Below, piece by piece: positions 32,457-46,100 of a stretch of 64,000 nucleotides of DNA. Position 1 is the stretch's first letter. The number at the start of each line of letters is the position of its first letter. A model generated the notes under the pieces. That model was not told where the DNA came from and made no database searches. It worked only from the letters and a program-made list of their open reading frames with translations. Position numbers and translations under genes: made by a program. Source of the DNA: Trichobilharzia szidati. Its lineage: Eukaryota > Platyhelminthes > Trematoda > Strigeidida > Schistosomatidae. Where the stretch lies: the NCBI GenBank assembly GCA_944472155.2, contig OX235271.1:22203710-22267709 (forward strand), read 5' to 3'.

Positions 32457-35400
32457 ATAATAATAATAATTTACTTTATTCCAAAAACAGTACTTATAAT
32501 ACAGAATGGAATTCTCAGTATTTGTCACAATATTGCATCTGATTTACTCAAAATATATGTAAAATTAAATTTAAAACAAAATTAATCGGAGGAATTTGTC
32601 CACATTTACGACATAATTATTAGATATAATAATAATAACAGTGAGTTTGTTTCAAACGGTATTGTCGATTCAGTTTGGAAACCTTAGCATGTTATAGATT
32701 ATTGGGTCTAATGTTCTGTTGATATGGTATAATGAGGGGAAATACAAAGTTAACAGTCATAATACAGCTTAAAATTATGTCCACACTTATGAAAAATAAA
32801 ATAAACAAAACGAAAAAATTGAGAGGATTATAAATATAAGAAATACAATAACAATAAAGTATGATGCTTTAAGGGCGAAGGAAATGGTTTATTTAGTGGT
32901 GCTAAGAAGGTTAGTTAGTTCACTTCTGACGCTATTTTCATCACATAAAGTACGTACCAAATATGGTATAGTGGAATTTTTATACTTGAACGTACGTGCA
33001 TAAAGTCTTCTGAAAAGACTTCTTGTTTTACCTGAGGAGACACAAGGTTGGAGCTGCGGGTAGAGTGGGTGCTCACAGTCTGACAAAATTCCTTTAGCGA
33101 ATTTGTTGCATGACATCAAGTGCCTATCAGTGACAATGCCAACGATATGGCCCAATGGGATACCACTCGTCCTGCTGACAGTCTTTAGAGATCTACGAAG
33201 TATGACACAGTCTTTTTTAAGCAATCCAGGAAAGAATAAGGGTGAACAGTAAAGAAGAATAGGCAAAATACACAAGTTGACAAATTGTAATAGGAGAAGA
33301 GGTTGGGTTATGCCTGAGTGCCTCAACTTCCTAATGTAAAAAGTCAGACGAAATATTCTTTTAGAAATCGCTAAGACATGGGAAGACCAGGATAGGTCAG
33401 AAGAAAGAATTAGTCCAAGATAATTAACTTTAGACTTGGTTTTTATATCAGTATCATCAATTTTGCAAGGGTCATAAGAACCAACAGCTTCATTTAACTT
33501 TCGTTTACATCGGAAACTGAAATTAACAGTGTGACATTTGGAAGGATTAAGTCTAAGGCCGTTAGACGAAGACCATTTGCTAATTTCTGATAGAAAGTTG
33601 TTAATCTTAATGCAGTCAAGCTGGGAGTTAACAGACATTGAAATAGTTAGATCATCGGCATACTTAACAAAGTTCATTTCATCGGAGTGAGGCAAGTCAT
33701 GCAAGAAGAAAGAAAACAGAAAAAGAGAATGGACAGCACCTTGAGGGACACCAGCCTCAGTAAGCAATGAAGTGGACGACTTCCCTTGACATACAGTGTA
33801 TTGCTTTCTTTCTGAGAAATAAGAATGCAACCATTTGACAACCCAACAGTCAGTTCGAGTTTCAGCAAGCTTGTCCCTAGGTACTGAGTCGAAAGCAGAT
33901 GTATAATCTAGAAAGGTGCATCGAACAAATTTAGCCCCCTTGTCTAAGCTAGAGACAATGTTACGATGCAAGACTGCAGCTGCATCTAAAGTAATTCTAC
34001 TGTGTTTGTAGGCAAACTGTTTAGGATCGTTAAAGGCTTTAAGTGAAGGTTGAAGATTAAGTAAAAGCAACTTTTCCATAGCTTTTAGAAAAGGAGAAGT
34101 AATAGCAATGGGTCTAAATTTAAAACATGTCGCAGTAGACGACTTAGGAATAGGTACAATTTTAATGTCCTTCCAAACGGCTGGCACGACATTTCTGGAA
34201 AAAGATTCATTAAATATGTCCATGAGAGGATAACACACACTGCACACTTCTTAAGAATAACACAAGGCAAACCATCTGGACCTAGGCTACAAGAAGGGTT
34301 CATAGACTGGAGACATTTTGGAACATCATTTGTAGTAAATCCAGGGAAGGAGGTTTCATTAATACTTGTAACACTAGAAAGTTTGGCATTCGTGGGAGAA
34401 TGTATGGAGGACTTGTTTAGTTTGGAAACATCAAGGGAAAAAGGAATACTGTTCATCTTCTTACCACCAGTAATTTCTTTGAAAAGTTTCCATATGTTAG
34501 ACGCATTTTTACAGGATATAAACTTTTGGTTGTAAATTGAATTCAATCTGTGCATTTCGGACTTTATCAGGAGGTTAACTCTTTTCAAACCAGCATTATC
34601 CTTCATTTTATATAATTTTTCTTTTTGTCTGCGAAGCTTTTTAAGTTGAGGAGAGGAGAAACGGTCAAATCTGATGAAGAGCGTTTCTCTGGGACAACAG
34701 GTGTCAAGACAAAATTTGAGATAACTTGCAATATTAGAGATTGTGTCATCAAGAGAGTCTTCTTTAAACAGGTCCTACCTTGTATCTTTGAGCATGCTTC
34801 TGAAATTCTGAATATTCTCCATAGAGTAACATCCATGTACAGTTTTCTTGGAAAGGTGTGAAAAAGTTCTCTTGTGTAATTCTCCATAAATTTTAGGTAA
34901 AACCCGTACAATACAATGATCTGAGTTAAACAGTGGAGCTCTTTTACGAGCTTCGTATATTCCGGAGTCATTGATAAATACAAGATCAAGGGAATTATCC
35001 AGTCTGGGGGGAAAGTTAACAACATTTTCATGATCTATCACTGTGAGAAAGCTGCAGTCACATGAATTAAAATCACCTGTCACTATGGACAGGGAGTTAC
35101 CAAAAGAGGCAGCAGCGAAAATAGTGAATTCATCAGCAAGCATAGATAATTCTGAAGTGCTACAACAAGGTGTGATATAAATATTCGTGATATAAATGAA
35201 TTTGTATTTAGATAGGTGTTTAGGTCGACGTTTGACAGTTATACAGTCAATATTATCGTTTGAGAATTTATAATAGACGTTGTTTGCAACAGACCACTGA
35301 GAATTGATGAAAGTAGCAACACCACCACCTCGCTTCTTCCTTGAACTACTTCGGTCTTTGTTATTGAGTACTTCGGTCTTGTCTGTACATATTGAAACCA

Positions 35401-35770
35401 TTCAGGGAGATTAAATTATCATTATATGAGTCGTGTAGCCAAGTTTCCTGAAGCGTTATTACTCTTAAGAATCCAAGTGATTAATCTTGTTCGATAATGA
35501 CCTGCAATTTGTGCTCATAACCACAGGAACAGTCATTTGATGCATTGGAGTACACTTTAAGGATCTTTGCCACCCACCATGATGCTTTTTCTTAAGGTTG
35601 TTATATACTGGTAAATTATCCGGTTGAAAATATTTTAAATAATCGCGAGAGTAAGTAACACGATTTGGACACATAATTGAATAATTAAAACAAAATAAAT
35701 CCAAGAAATCAGATGCAATATAAGTGACGGAAAAATTTGGTAGCCCAAGTTTTAAGCAGGCCGCTGGATT
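32457..35770 (-). mobile_element. Near full-length CR1-like LINE, antisense, nested in RTE
   Basis: From right to left: STNCRSLSNKINHL (endonuclease start), a frameshift near 35430, SSRKKRGGGVATFINSQWSV, GDFNSCDCSFL, NSLDLVFI, NSDHCIVRV, then RT frames 34606-32889: SLGPDGLPCVILKKC, FRPIAITSPFLKAMEKL, FLDYTSAFDSVPR, GVPQGAV, FVKYADDLTISM, and the CR1 C-terminus. The 3' UTR ends in ATT repeats at 32457. Several frameshifts make it a dead copy. At about 3.3 kb it is the longest CR1-like copy here. Confidence 0.88.
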
Positions 35771-36105
35771 ACCAACAAGACGTCCTGAAGTGGAACAAAC
35801 CAACCAAGAGCCAACTGCTCAACAAATATGCAGGAGAAAATGTAGATGGATCAGGCAAACACTGAGAAGACCGTCGAATGACATCGTGCTCAATGCAGGC
35901 TATCACTCGAGTGGGACCCGAATGAGAAGCAACGAATGGGTCGTCGGCACGAGGATGACATGGAGGAGATCGTGTGATGCAGAGAAGATGAGATATTATG
36001 GGCAATCGTGGACCCAGTTGAAGAGGACATCAGAAAATAGAACGAAGTGGATATGTGTTGTTGAAGCCGTGTGTTCCACTCGGGACCCAAGAGAATAATA
36101 ATAAT
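35771..36105 (+). mobile_element. RTE 3' end, right of nested LINE
   Basis: LPTRRPEVEQTNQEPTAQQI, RRKCRWIRQTLRR, SSGTRMRSNEW, and the RTE tail GAAGCCGTGTGTTCCACTCGGGACCCAAGAGAATAATAATAAT. Confidence 0.82.
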
Positions 36106-37650
36106 CTTAAATCAAATTCTCTATTTTGCAATTTACACAGTTCGAGGTGATTATTTCACAACCGTTTTTATTTTGTGGAAACCCAAACTATTCAGATTAC
36201 AGTTTTATCTGCTTGACACCATAAATGGTAATCAAGAAAGCAAGAATAAACGCACACCACTATACACAATACTGACTGATTCAGATGAGTAGTAGTTTAT
36301 CAAGTTGCTAGTAAGATTTATGGCATTACCAGTTCATCAAAGTAGCTAGCCAGAAGTTTTGTGTTTAGAAATGATTTGGGTGTCTGAGCTGAGTCGAAGC
36401 CGAGTACACCTCCGATGAGCTCAGCCGCAAACGACAGAAACAATCGTCCGCTGGTTAGATCACTTCGATCCACCTAGCAACAGCTACTTGTTTTAGCTTT
36501 CGCGTTTTCCCATAGATAAACGAATTCAGAAAGTTGGCTGAACAGAGATATTTGGCTAGAACTCATTAACCACACACAGTATTATACTTACTATCACTTA
36601 TCAACAAGGCGTATCTGTAACAACAGAAAGCAAGAGTCAGGCAACAGATCATTTATTAAGGAAATCAACGCATATTTATATATTTGCATGTACATTACTA
36701 TGGTTATTTAAGCAAACAAACACACTCTTCCGATTGGTTGTTTCTCACGTAAAGTTAATCTTTCATCTCTTTGTGACTGTTTCTTGAATGTCAAATCATC
36801 TATATGTTAACTACATCCGCCTACGCAAAGTCAATCTTTGTTCACATTTTCTCACGACAAATCTTGGGAACGTTAATATTGACGTAAATTACTGTCTACC
36901 AATTTGGCTAGTAGACAGCTCTCACCACATATCTACAGCTGCTAAGTAACTGATATATTGTAAGATATTTGAACCCACCATCTCATTTCTACAGTCTCTG
37001 GTGCTATCATCGGGTCGGACATTTTGTAGGATTGTTCGAAATACACTAACCAGCCTCTATGGCGTAATTAGCCACTCTCATATGGCCTAGTTCTTAATTA
37101 AAACTCAAATTCCATCAACCAAGTTCTCAATCTAACCAACAAAATACAAGACTTATCATCACATCTGCAAACTTAATACATCGAGATATAAAGTCTCCCT
37201 GTTTTAGAATCACACACTGCACTTTTATAATAAGACTCAGTGACTAGTCAATCCAAAGTCGAAAGTTATTCGTAACAGTAATGAGGTATTTCCCAACCCC
37301 TTTCATGAACCATTGACCTCTATAATCGCGTAACTTACATGCATAATACTATAGGTTACTTGTTTGCATATACACTACATATGTGGAATCTATCATATCT
37401 GACTATGACCAAAATACAACAACGTTCACTTTTACTACATTACGAAGTAACCTAAGTTCATATTGATTATCAGCTTACAACTGGATAAATGCATATTAAC
37501 TTGGCTACTTTGATATCTGACAGTCATTGGTGCATATATTGCTCAACAATTTTAAACTCAAATGATGAAGCATCAGTCTCTGGTGTTGCATGATTTTCCC
37601 AAATGAGGCTATCAACCTTGGGAGCAATAAATTCCCTCCAACACAAACTA
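36106..37650. other. Intergenic, no gene seen
   Basis: No recognisable gene, transposon protein or shared repeat in this 1.5-kb AT-rich stretch. Confidence 0.45.
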
Positions 37651-37849
37651 AACAAAATGAGAAATAATAATCCAGTTAATCAAAAATACTACAAATTTAT
37701 AACGTAAGAAAACCCAGAAATTCAAAGTCAGTCGGAACAAAGAATATTCTTCTGAATAATTTCTCCTCCCCAGGTTCTTACATAATAATAATAATTGTAA
37801 TAAAAAGCAAAGGAAAAAAACCAAGAGGGATAAAGGGAAGAAGCACTCT

Positions 37850-39045
37850 TGGTGATAAGAAGAATCATCAATCCAACCACGGTAGGAACAGCGTCTGGAC
37901 ATGTCCCTTTTGGATACAAAGTTCCGGTTTAGTTGATCTTACTGCAACAGCTTCAGCTATGTGTAGGAGACGTAAGCGAACTGTACGTGACAACGACTTC
38001 GGAATTCGATATATAACCCTGAAAGCTGTGTTGACGTCAGTGCTATGTGCAGTGTCTACAGGATCGAGCTTTTTATGCACTTAATTTCCCCCTGCTGAAC
38101 TAAGCTGGTAAATGTTCTCGAACCCGTAGACGAACCTGCCTAATCGTGCGCCCTATATAACTTGAACCACAGGAACAGTTGAAATGGTATGTGCATGAAG
38201 AAGAGCTAAGGTTAGGTATGAGATCTTTGAGTTGCTGGGTGAACATTGAACGGCTACTGAAGGATATACGCAGACGTGCAGAGTAGAAAGTTTTCTTTAT
38301 CTCCCTGGTTAAACGTTGCGATGGAATCTCCACAGGAGTATCTCCCTTGAATTGGAGACGTAAAAACAGAGGCTTTTTCTCCACCGTTGCCAGTTCATGT
38401 TTACGACTATTGTAACCTATGTCGACTTTAACGAACTTCTCTGGATATCCGTTCTTGCTTAGAATATCTCGGATGACCTGTAGTTCTTTCTCTATACAGT
38501 CTTCGGAACAAATGGATGTCGCTCTAAATGCTAAGCACCTGATCAGATTACGTTTGTATTTCATCTGTACGAAGCTAAGGAAGTGTGTATACTGAGCTTC
38601 GGTCTCTAACTTTCTAAATATGGTTCTTTTGACGGAACCATCCTCTCTTCTCGTTAGTAGGACGTTGAGGAAGTCTAGAGAGTTGTTGTATTCTCCTTCG
38701 TAGGTGAAATGGCCCGCTCGATGAGCATTATTGAAGTTGCTCAAAATCAAATCACTACTTAACCCTTCATCGTATACTACAAAAGTGTCATCCATGTAAC
38801 GACAATACATTTCCATTTTTGCTATTTTATCTTTCAACAGACTATTTTCTAGCTTTGCTAGAAATATGTTCGCGAAAATAGGTCCCAGTGGAGATCCCAT
38901 GGCTACTCCATCAACCTGTCTGTATATTTCATTATTAAACAAGAACTGAACATTTGTTGTACATTTAACAAGTAGTCGTTTCAGATTACTGATAGGAATA
39001 TCAGTGCACAATTTCCTTTCTATAATCTGTTCGCAGATATAATTG
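37850..39045 (-). mobile_element. PLE with RT and GIY-YIG, 5'-truncated
   Basis: The frame 39011-38100 has [20 protein letters not shown] (motif B), YCRYMDDTFVVYD (motif C), DFLNVLLTRREDGSVKRTIF, the linker, and YHFNCSCGSSYIGRTIR (GIY-YIG). After one frameshift the end continues at 38080-37868 (AFRVIYRIPKSLSRTVRLRL, HIAEAVAVRSTKPELCIQ). At 39045 it abuts a PLE tail in the opposite orientation. Confidence 0.9.
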
Positions 39046-39047
39046 TA

Positions 39048-39160
39048 AGAACCTGAGGAAAAATTATCGAAAAGAATATTCTTCGTTCAGATTGACTTTT
39101 ATTTCATGATATGGGAATATTTCTTTCACACTATTAAATCTTATAACTAGAAATTCGTTG
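39048..39160 (+). repeat. PLE tail fragment with hammerhead-like motif
   Basis: GAACCTGAGGAAAAATTATC then GAAAAGAATATTCTTCGTTC: a CTGANGA...GAAA arrangement with a palindromic AAGAATATTCTT where stem III would be. Stem II is weak. It lies about 150 bp past the gene 3 stop. Confidence 0.5.
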
Positions 39161-39312
39161 TGAAAATTTAATTATTGAAAAATGATTTCAAATAAACTAT
39201 TATTGGAGTAAAAAAACACAAGATATGAATAGTCACCATTGTACTTTTGAGAAGAAATGACAATCCTCTACAACAGCACAAAAAAAGATATAAGTCTTGC
39301 AACATGAGTGTA

Positions 39313-39635
39313 TTAAATACTCGGTATTCCAGCTAGAATAAAACCTTCAATACCTGATTCATTTTTTCCTCGTAAAATTCGAAAGTATCCCATTTCACCC
39401 CAATCTTCATTCCATGAATTAGAGCATAACCAATAGGCTGTATTGTCTTCTACACCCCAACCAATTATACGTACAGCTTTATAGCCTAATAGTTCACCTT
39501 TCATATATTTGTATACTCCAGATTTATAGTGCAGAAAATCGGTGTATACAGATATTGCTGCCTCTACTGGACCATTCAACATTATCTCTTTTTGTATAGC
39601 TGATTCATTGCTGTCGACTCGATAATAATTTCTAC
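39313..39635 (-). CDS. Gene 3 exon 4 (terminal; catalytic His replaced by Lys)
   Basis: The acceptor is gcataacag before GTAGAAAT and the stop is TAA at 39315-39313. Its 323 nt equal gene 2 exon 4. The catalytic His codon is AAA (39480-39478) within [11 protein letters not shown]; Asn is kept in NSWNEDWG. The nearest AATAAA on this strand is about 210 nt after the stop, at 39103-39098. Confidence 0.93.
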
Positions 39636-42168
39636 CTGTTATGCAATAATTGACAGGAAATGAGGCATTTAACGGTGATTTAATTATACAAGTATTTTTA
39701 AAAATGTACTGAACTTTAAAAATAAACAACCAATGGAACAAAAAAACTCAACCCACTCACCATAAATAGTTTCGTCAATTAAACGATTAGTCACAGCTGC
39801 TTTACATGAGAGAAAAAACGTTGTACATACTATTTATTTACATGTGGATTCGGAGAACACTCTCGTCAACTTGTATTAGTCCCCAGCTAGATCGTGGTCA
39901 ACAAGGAAGTACAAAACTGCTGTTTAGCAGATTTTGAGGTATCTGTGGAGAGATTTAGGTATACAGCTTATGATATCAAACTCGAAAAGAGCAGAATTAC
40001 TCTCATGTATTTAGACCACCTTTGTCTATCTGGTGAGAATGTGAATGCTTTCAAAATACCTATGTCAAATCAGCAGTAAATATGATATCTTGACTTTGCT
40101 AGTTTAATAGACAGAAGACCAGTAGTTCAGCGAAGAGTTTCTTTTCGGTGGCGAATTCATTTTGCATAGCTGTACAATCGCAAATATATATATATAGTTG
40201 TTTTGTATGTGTGTGTATATATTAAATTTGCCAAATCGAAATACAATTAGTAAGTTCAGATGAAGTGGATGTTAATATAAGAGGGTAGTAACAAAAGTGA
40301 TGAGTTGTCAAAAACGATTGTTAAAGAAGAGTCACGTAATAACATGAATAGTTTGATAAAAGAGTTGTGCTCAGTGTGTACATGGAAACAAAATAACATG
40401 CGGAATTTCGCAAGAGTTTTAAGTAGTTAGAAAAATGAGCATACAAGCTAAAGTTACGTCAAATCAACAGAGTTGTTATCATGATAGTAGAAGTGGTTGA
40501 ATAATTTTCTTTTTTATGCATAGTTCTGGTTCTTCCAACTGAATGGCTAGGGCTTCTGCAATGCAAAGAAACATATTGTCTTTGGCAGATTGTTCTTCAC
40601 TTTGCAGATTACTTTGAAGGAGTAGGCGTTTGTTGAGATGGAATGATGAGTGGTGATGAGATGTTCGATAATTACACTTCTTATACGGCCACTACTTCTT
40701 TTCTGCAGCCACGCTGGATAGTGTTCTTTAACCCTTTTTGACAGGATGCGCGTCGAACGACCGATGTACCTGGCTGCACAGTAACACGTGAACTGATATA
40801 TACACACACATAGAAGAGGTCAGGTGCGGGATCTTATTCTTTGGGCTTCTGCAGATCAGCGGGCGACTGGAGAACACTACTCTCAATGTTGACGCAAAGA
40901 AAGTTCATCTTGAAGGAGTGGAATTTATCCTCTGATGGACATCACTGAGTAGGTCACCTCTGAAGTCGAGGTTCATATAAAACATCTTTTTGGGCACGAA
41001 TGGCGTCTCTTGCTTTTGGATTTTCTGTTTGATGTTTTTGTCTATGAATCTTGGTGGATAACCGTTTTGTATGAAGATTTCTTTCAATAAGTGTAGTTCT
41101 TCTACCAGAGTATCAGAGCTGCAGATGCGTCGGACGCGAGTAGCGAGAGATCCATTTAGGTTTCTTTTTTGACTGGTTGGTACCCAGCTGTTGAAGCTTG
41201 TCAGTTGACCCTTCCAGAAGGGTTTCCTATGGATGGACCTTCTAAAAGTTCCGTCAGCTCTCCTTGTAAGTTTAACATCAAGAAAAGCGATTTTAGATTC
41301 GTTTTCAACTTCAAAAGTAAACTTTGTAGCTGACTGGCATTTGTTGAATATTTGTAGTAACTGATTAAGATTGTGACCATCGTCACAGATAATAAAGATG
41401 TCGTCCACATATCTATCATACAACTGGAAATTATCAATAGTCGATTTGAGTGGGCCGTTCTCGAGGTTTGCTATGAAGCAGTCTGTTAGCAATAATAATA
41501 ATAGTAATAATAATAATAATTTTTGCTTTATTCCAAAAACAGTACTAATGATACAGCAAGGAATTTTCAGCATTCAGTACAATATTGCATCTAATTTACT
41601 CAAAACGACAAAAAATAAACATTACATAATAATAATAATAACAAAACGTTGTTATAGCAGCTATGTAGCAATTACAGTAAGCGATAAGGAGAAAAATATC
41701 CATAAAGAATAAAATTGTAGTAATAATAGTAATAACAACTAAAATAAAATAGCTAAGTTATAATTAAACAATAGAAAGGGTGACACCATAAAATTACAGA
41801 AAGATGAACGATGAAAGGGTTGATTCACTTTGCTAATTACATAGTAACTTATATGTTTCACGTCTAGCAGTGTCTCCATCACATAAAATACGGGCTAAAT
41901 AGGGTATTGTAGAATTTTTGTACTTAGTGTTGCGAGCATATAACTTCTTATATTGACTTCTCATCCTTCCTGATGAGATGCAAGGGGATAGGCGTGAATG
42001 AGCTACTTCCCTTGATATCTACTGCTATGTCAAACAAGTTGAAAAAGCTGTCATGTGATATTCGATTGTGTGATTATTAGTCATCCTACCTCATGTTTTC
42101 TATGCCGAGGTTAGTGAGCAGGAATTTAAAAATGCAAGTCACCAGCTGCACCTTGAGTTCTAAAGTCG

Positions 42169-42212
<44 letters not shown>

Positions 42213-43131
42213 AATTAGTTCCCTTTATGAATTTAGATAAAGAAATAAGAAGACGTAATTTGTTTAAATCATGTAATGTATTTGCGCAACACATTTCGAA
42301 CAATCTGACCACACACACACGGACTGTCATAGGAATATATATATGAAATTAATAGAGGTAAGAGGTAAGAAAATAGACTTAGGTCAAGTTATAAGGACTA
42401 CATTGAAGGTCAAAATAACAATACAGATTACTAAACCAAATAACAGAGGATACGCCCCAAACACGTTTTATAGATAAATTACAAAGATGTGCTAACGTCA
42501 ATTTTATGTTCTGTCTCCTCTGTAACATGTTTCGCAATGGAGGAGCTAGATCTCCTGTTCTCACCATTAATGGGTTCTGAAGATTCTTTTTGTTTCTGGA
42601 GCCATTTAAGAATATGCTCTGAAGCCCTTACTTGCAGAGATCGATGAGTCCTCCCTATGTATGTGTGTCAACACGTACATTCAAATTGATAACTACAGTG
42701 GGATGTGACATCATTAATCGCGTGTTCAAAGGGCTTAGATAGATATATTGGTTTCACATTCTCAATTATTATGATATCAGCTTCATAATAAGTCTTTTTA
42801 ACAGCAGCGTTCAATATTTGTCTAGTTATCAAGCTACCATGATGCACCATATATGGTAGCTTGATGTACACGTTTTTCCTAGGGGCGAGTTGTAGAGTGC
42901 GTCTTGGTGTTCGGACTACTTTATATCTCCTGATAAACTTGTTTGGATAACTGTTATCAACCAGAGTTTGTGTGAAATTTCTTTCTTCTTCATCAAGTGT
43001 GGCTTCAGTGCATATTCGTTGAATTCTACTCTTTATTAATTTCATAAATATTCCTATGACAAGTCCATGTGTGTGTGATCAGATTGTTCGAAATGTGTTG
43101 AGCCAATACATTACGTCTTCTTATTGCTTTG

Positions 43132-43195
<64 letters not shown>

Positions 43196-46100
43196 AGGCG
43201 ATAAGCATTAAATATTATGACAAAGTATCATCGTGAACTCAGTAACTACAGAGCATACTAATGATAACTATAAGTAGTCATAACCTGAAAGTACTGAAAA
43301 TTATTTTTCACCAGTCTGACCAAAGTAAATGACTGCTTTCATTATTAGTTAGTTGAAGGCAATCGTCAGGAAGCCTTGAACCTAGGTTTCGTGCTAGTTT
43401 GCACACATCAGTCAGCAAGGTGTATGTGAAACCTTGAAGGAACTCATGTCCCTTCTGAGATTCGACTGCTTTCATTATTTTGTTGTACTCCTTTACTTTC
43501 CAAGTGGAACATACGGTTTCAGGCTAGAGCATTGGAAGTTTCAGTAGAAGTAGTTCCTATTTTTACAGGGTGGGGTTGCTAGCCTCATGCCTAGCCTCGC
43601 CTCTTTACTGGTTTTACTGTCAGCTTAGGTAGGTTCAAGAGTGCGTCAGCAGGAGAAAGAATCCCAGACCACATGAGGCGTGGATAGCATGCATTCTACC
43701 GCTGAGTTACCGACGTCCAAAGTGAATGATAGACTGACTTAATAAGCGTGTTCACACTAAACTTACAGGGTTCTGAAGTAATTCATTTGCAAGCATTTTC
43801 AACATAAATTACTATTTTATTGCAAAATTTGCTAACTATTCCACTTGAAAATTTACGACACCCTAATTAACCCAAGTAATTTAGCTTTATTCAAGTGATT
43901 TAAAACAACTCCACTAGGTTAAACTAATTCCTGCTTAACGTTTGTGATAGGAACAAACAGTAAGAAACATTTAAATTAGATGTGAAATAATAATAATAAT
44001 GGCTTTATTCCAAACAGTATTTGTGGTACAGGTATGGAATTTTCAGCGTGCATTACAATATTGCATCTAATTACCTCATAAATTTTATAAGATTTTAAAA
44101 ATAAAAAGCAACAACAACAAAAGAAAAAAACATATTTAAACATGCACCACAGGATATGAAATATAAAATTAGTGTGTAATAGAATATGTGAGCAACAATA
44201 TAATAGTAACAAAGAAAGGAGAACAAAAGCTAATGGGAACTATTTGTTAGAGTGCCGCAGTAAGGTGATCGTGTCATGCCTAACAGTTTTCTCATCACAT
44301 AACAGCTGTGCCAGATAAGGTATTGTGGAGTTTTTGTACTTGGTAGTCCTGGCATATAGCTCCCTATAGAAAAGTCAAATCGACTAGATAAACCTGTAAA
44401 GCTTGAGATATAATATCTGTGAAGAATGAAGGCTAATTTGAAGTCAGCCACACTCTAACCACTTGTAATCAATAATTTTAGTTTAAAAGATTCTATCATT
44501 TTATGGTAAGCTTACAAGGCTAATTACTCTGCATTTTCAAGTATTGGTATTGTAGGGATTTTTGTTTGATTGGATGGAGGATTTCATCATGAGTTGACAT
44601 CAGTTAGAGAACCATTGGAAAACCTCGGAGTACTGGACGGCTGTTTCGTCCTAGTTCGGGACTCTTCATCAGTACGCACTCTGCATTATCTAACACTTTC
44701 TACTAACACACACATACACATTTGTATTTCCAAGACTTTCTGAAGAGACAAATTCCTTTACAGTGTATTTAATCCTAACTCTATATTAGACATGTTTATT
44801 TAATAAAGCCCACAAAAGGTGCAGTATTATTTACTGAACTATGGGTTTGGTCACAATTTATTGTCCACAATCATATCAGAACGCGGTCGTCGGTGGTAGA
44901 AGTTAATAATCACAAGACAGAGAGGCAGAAAGACCTAGTGGTCATAGGATCTATAGGCAAGTATGCTATCCTTATTCAGCAACAGGATCTCTTTTGCGAA
45001 CTACAGAAATATTTCAGAAATTGAATAAAACTCCTGTCTAGTTTCCCGAAGTTTCCAATCGTTATCTGTCAAGTACAAATACATAACAAAATGTATCTTG
45101 ATAATTCACATTTCTGCGAAGTGTCTCTTTTCAGCGAATTCATTCACTTAGCTGTACAATCGCAATCATATATAATTATTTGTCTGTGTGTGCGTACATC
45201 CAATGGTATTATTTACAGACAGCAAGATGGTGTGGCTATGGGTTCACCTTCAGGCTAATCATTTGCAGATATTTCCATGGTCAGTTTGGAAAATTGTCCA
45301 TTGAAACCAACCATCAACAACTTTTCTCTTTACAAAAGGTACGTTGATGACACTTTTATCATTTGTGATCACAAATGTGACCTAAACAAATGTCCTTCAG
45401 GTTTTTAATAACTGCCATTCAACCATCAAATTTACATTTGAAGTGGAAACTGGATAGTCAGTCTCATTTCTGAACGTCCGACTGACAAAGAAGACCTATG
45501 GGACTTTGAACAGATCAATAAATCGAAAGCCTACGTGGAATGGCCAGTTGACAAAGTTTTACAGTTGGGTACGCATCAATCGCAAGCGGAACATAATAAT
45601 ATCTTTTGAGACTAAAATCCTTACAGTCTGCAGCCATGAATCAGTCGATGAAGAGATTACTCTACTGAGGAAGACATTACTTGAGAATGGCTATCCACCG
45701 CGCTTTATAGATAAACACATAAAGCTGGAAATCAACAAAGAACAACCCATCTTTGTGCAGAAGAAGATGCTATACATGAATGTGGCGTTCAAAGTCAAAG
45801 AAAATTATCCCGCTTGGCTACGAAAAGATAAAAGCTGACCAATAAAGAGTGCTACAATTGAACATATATATTCAACACTGGTCACTCAGTATGTAGGGAG
45901 AGTTCATTCAAAGTCATCTAAAAAGTCAAAAGAAGCCTCCGGAAAACGGTAAGCCTACATATAATTTGCATTGCCAAGGCGATTCGTATGGCAAACCCTG
46001 ATTTATGTACACAGAAGAAGCTTATTCATCCCCTCCTACTACCTTGGGTACAACTTCAAGTTCAACTACATTCTTATTAATACCATTTTGTGCATTTTTG

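Noticed and set aside
43131..43192. Regulatory or origin element in the TC/TA run
   Set aside because: Simple-sequence repeat at a transposon end; nothing indicates function.
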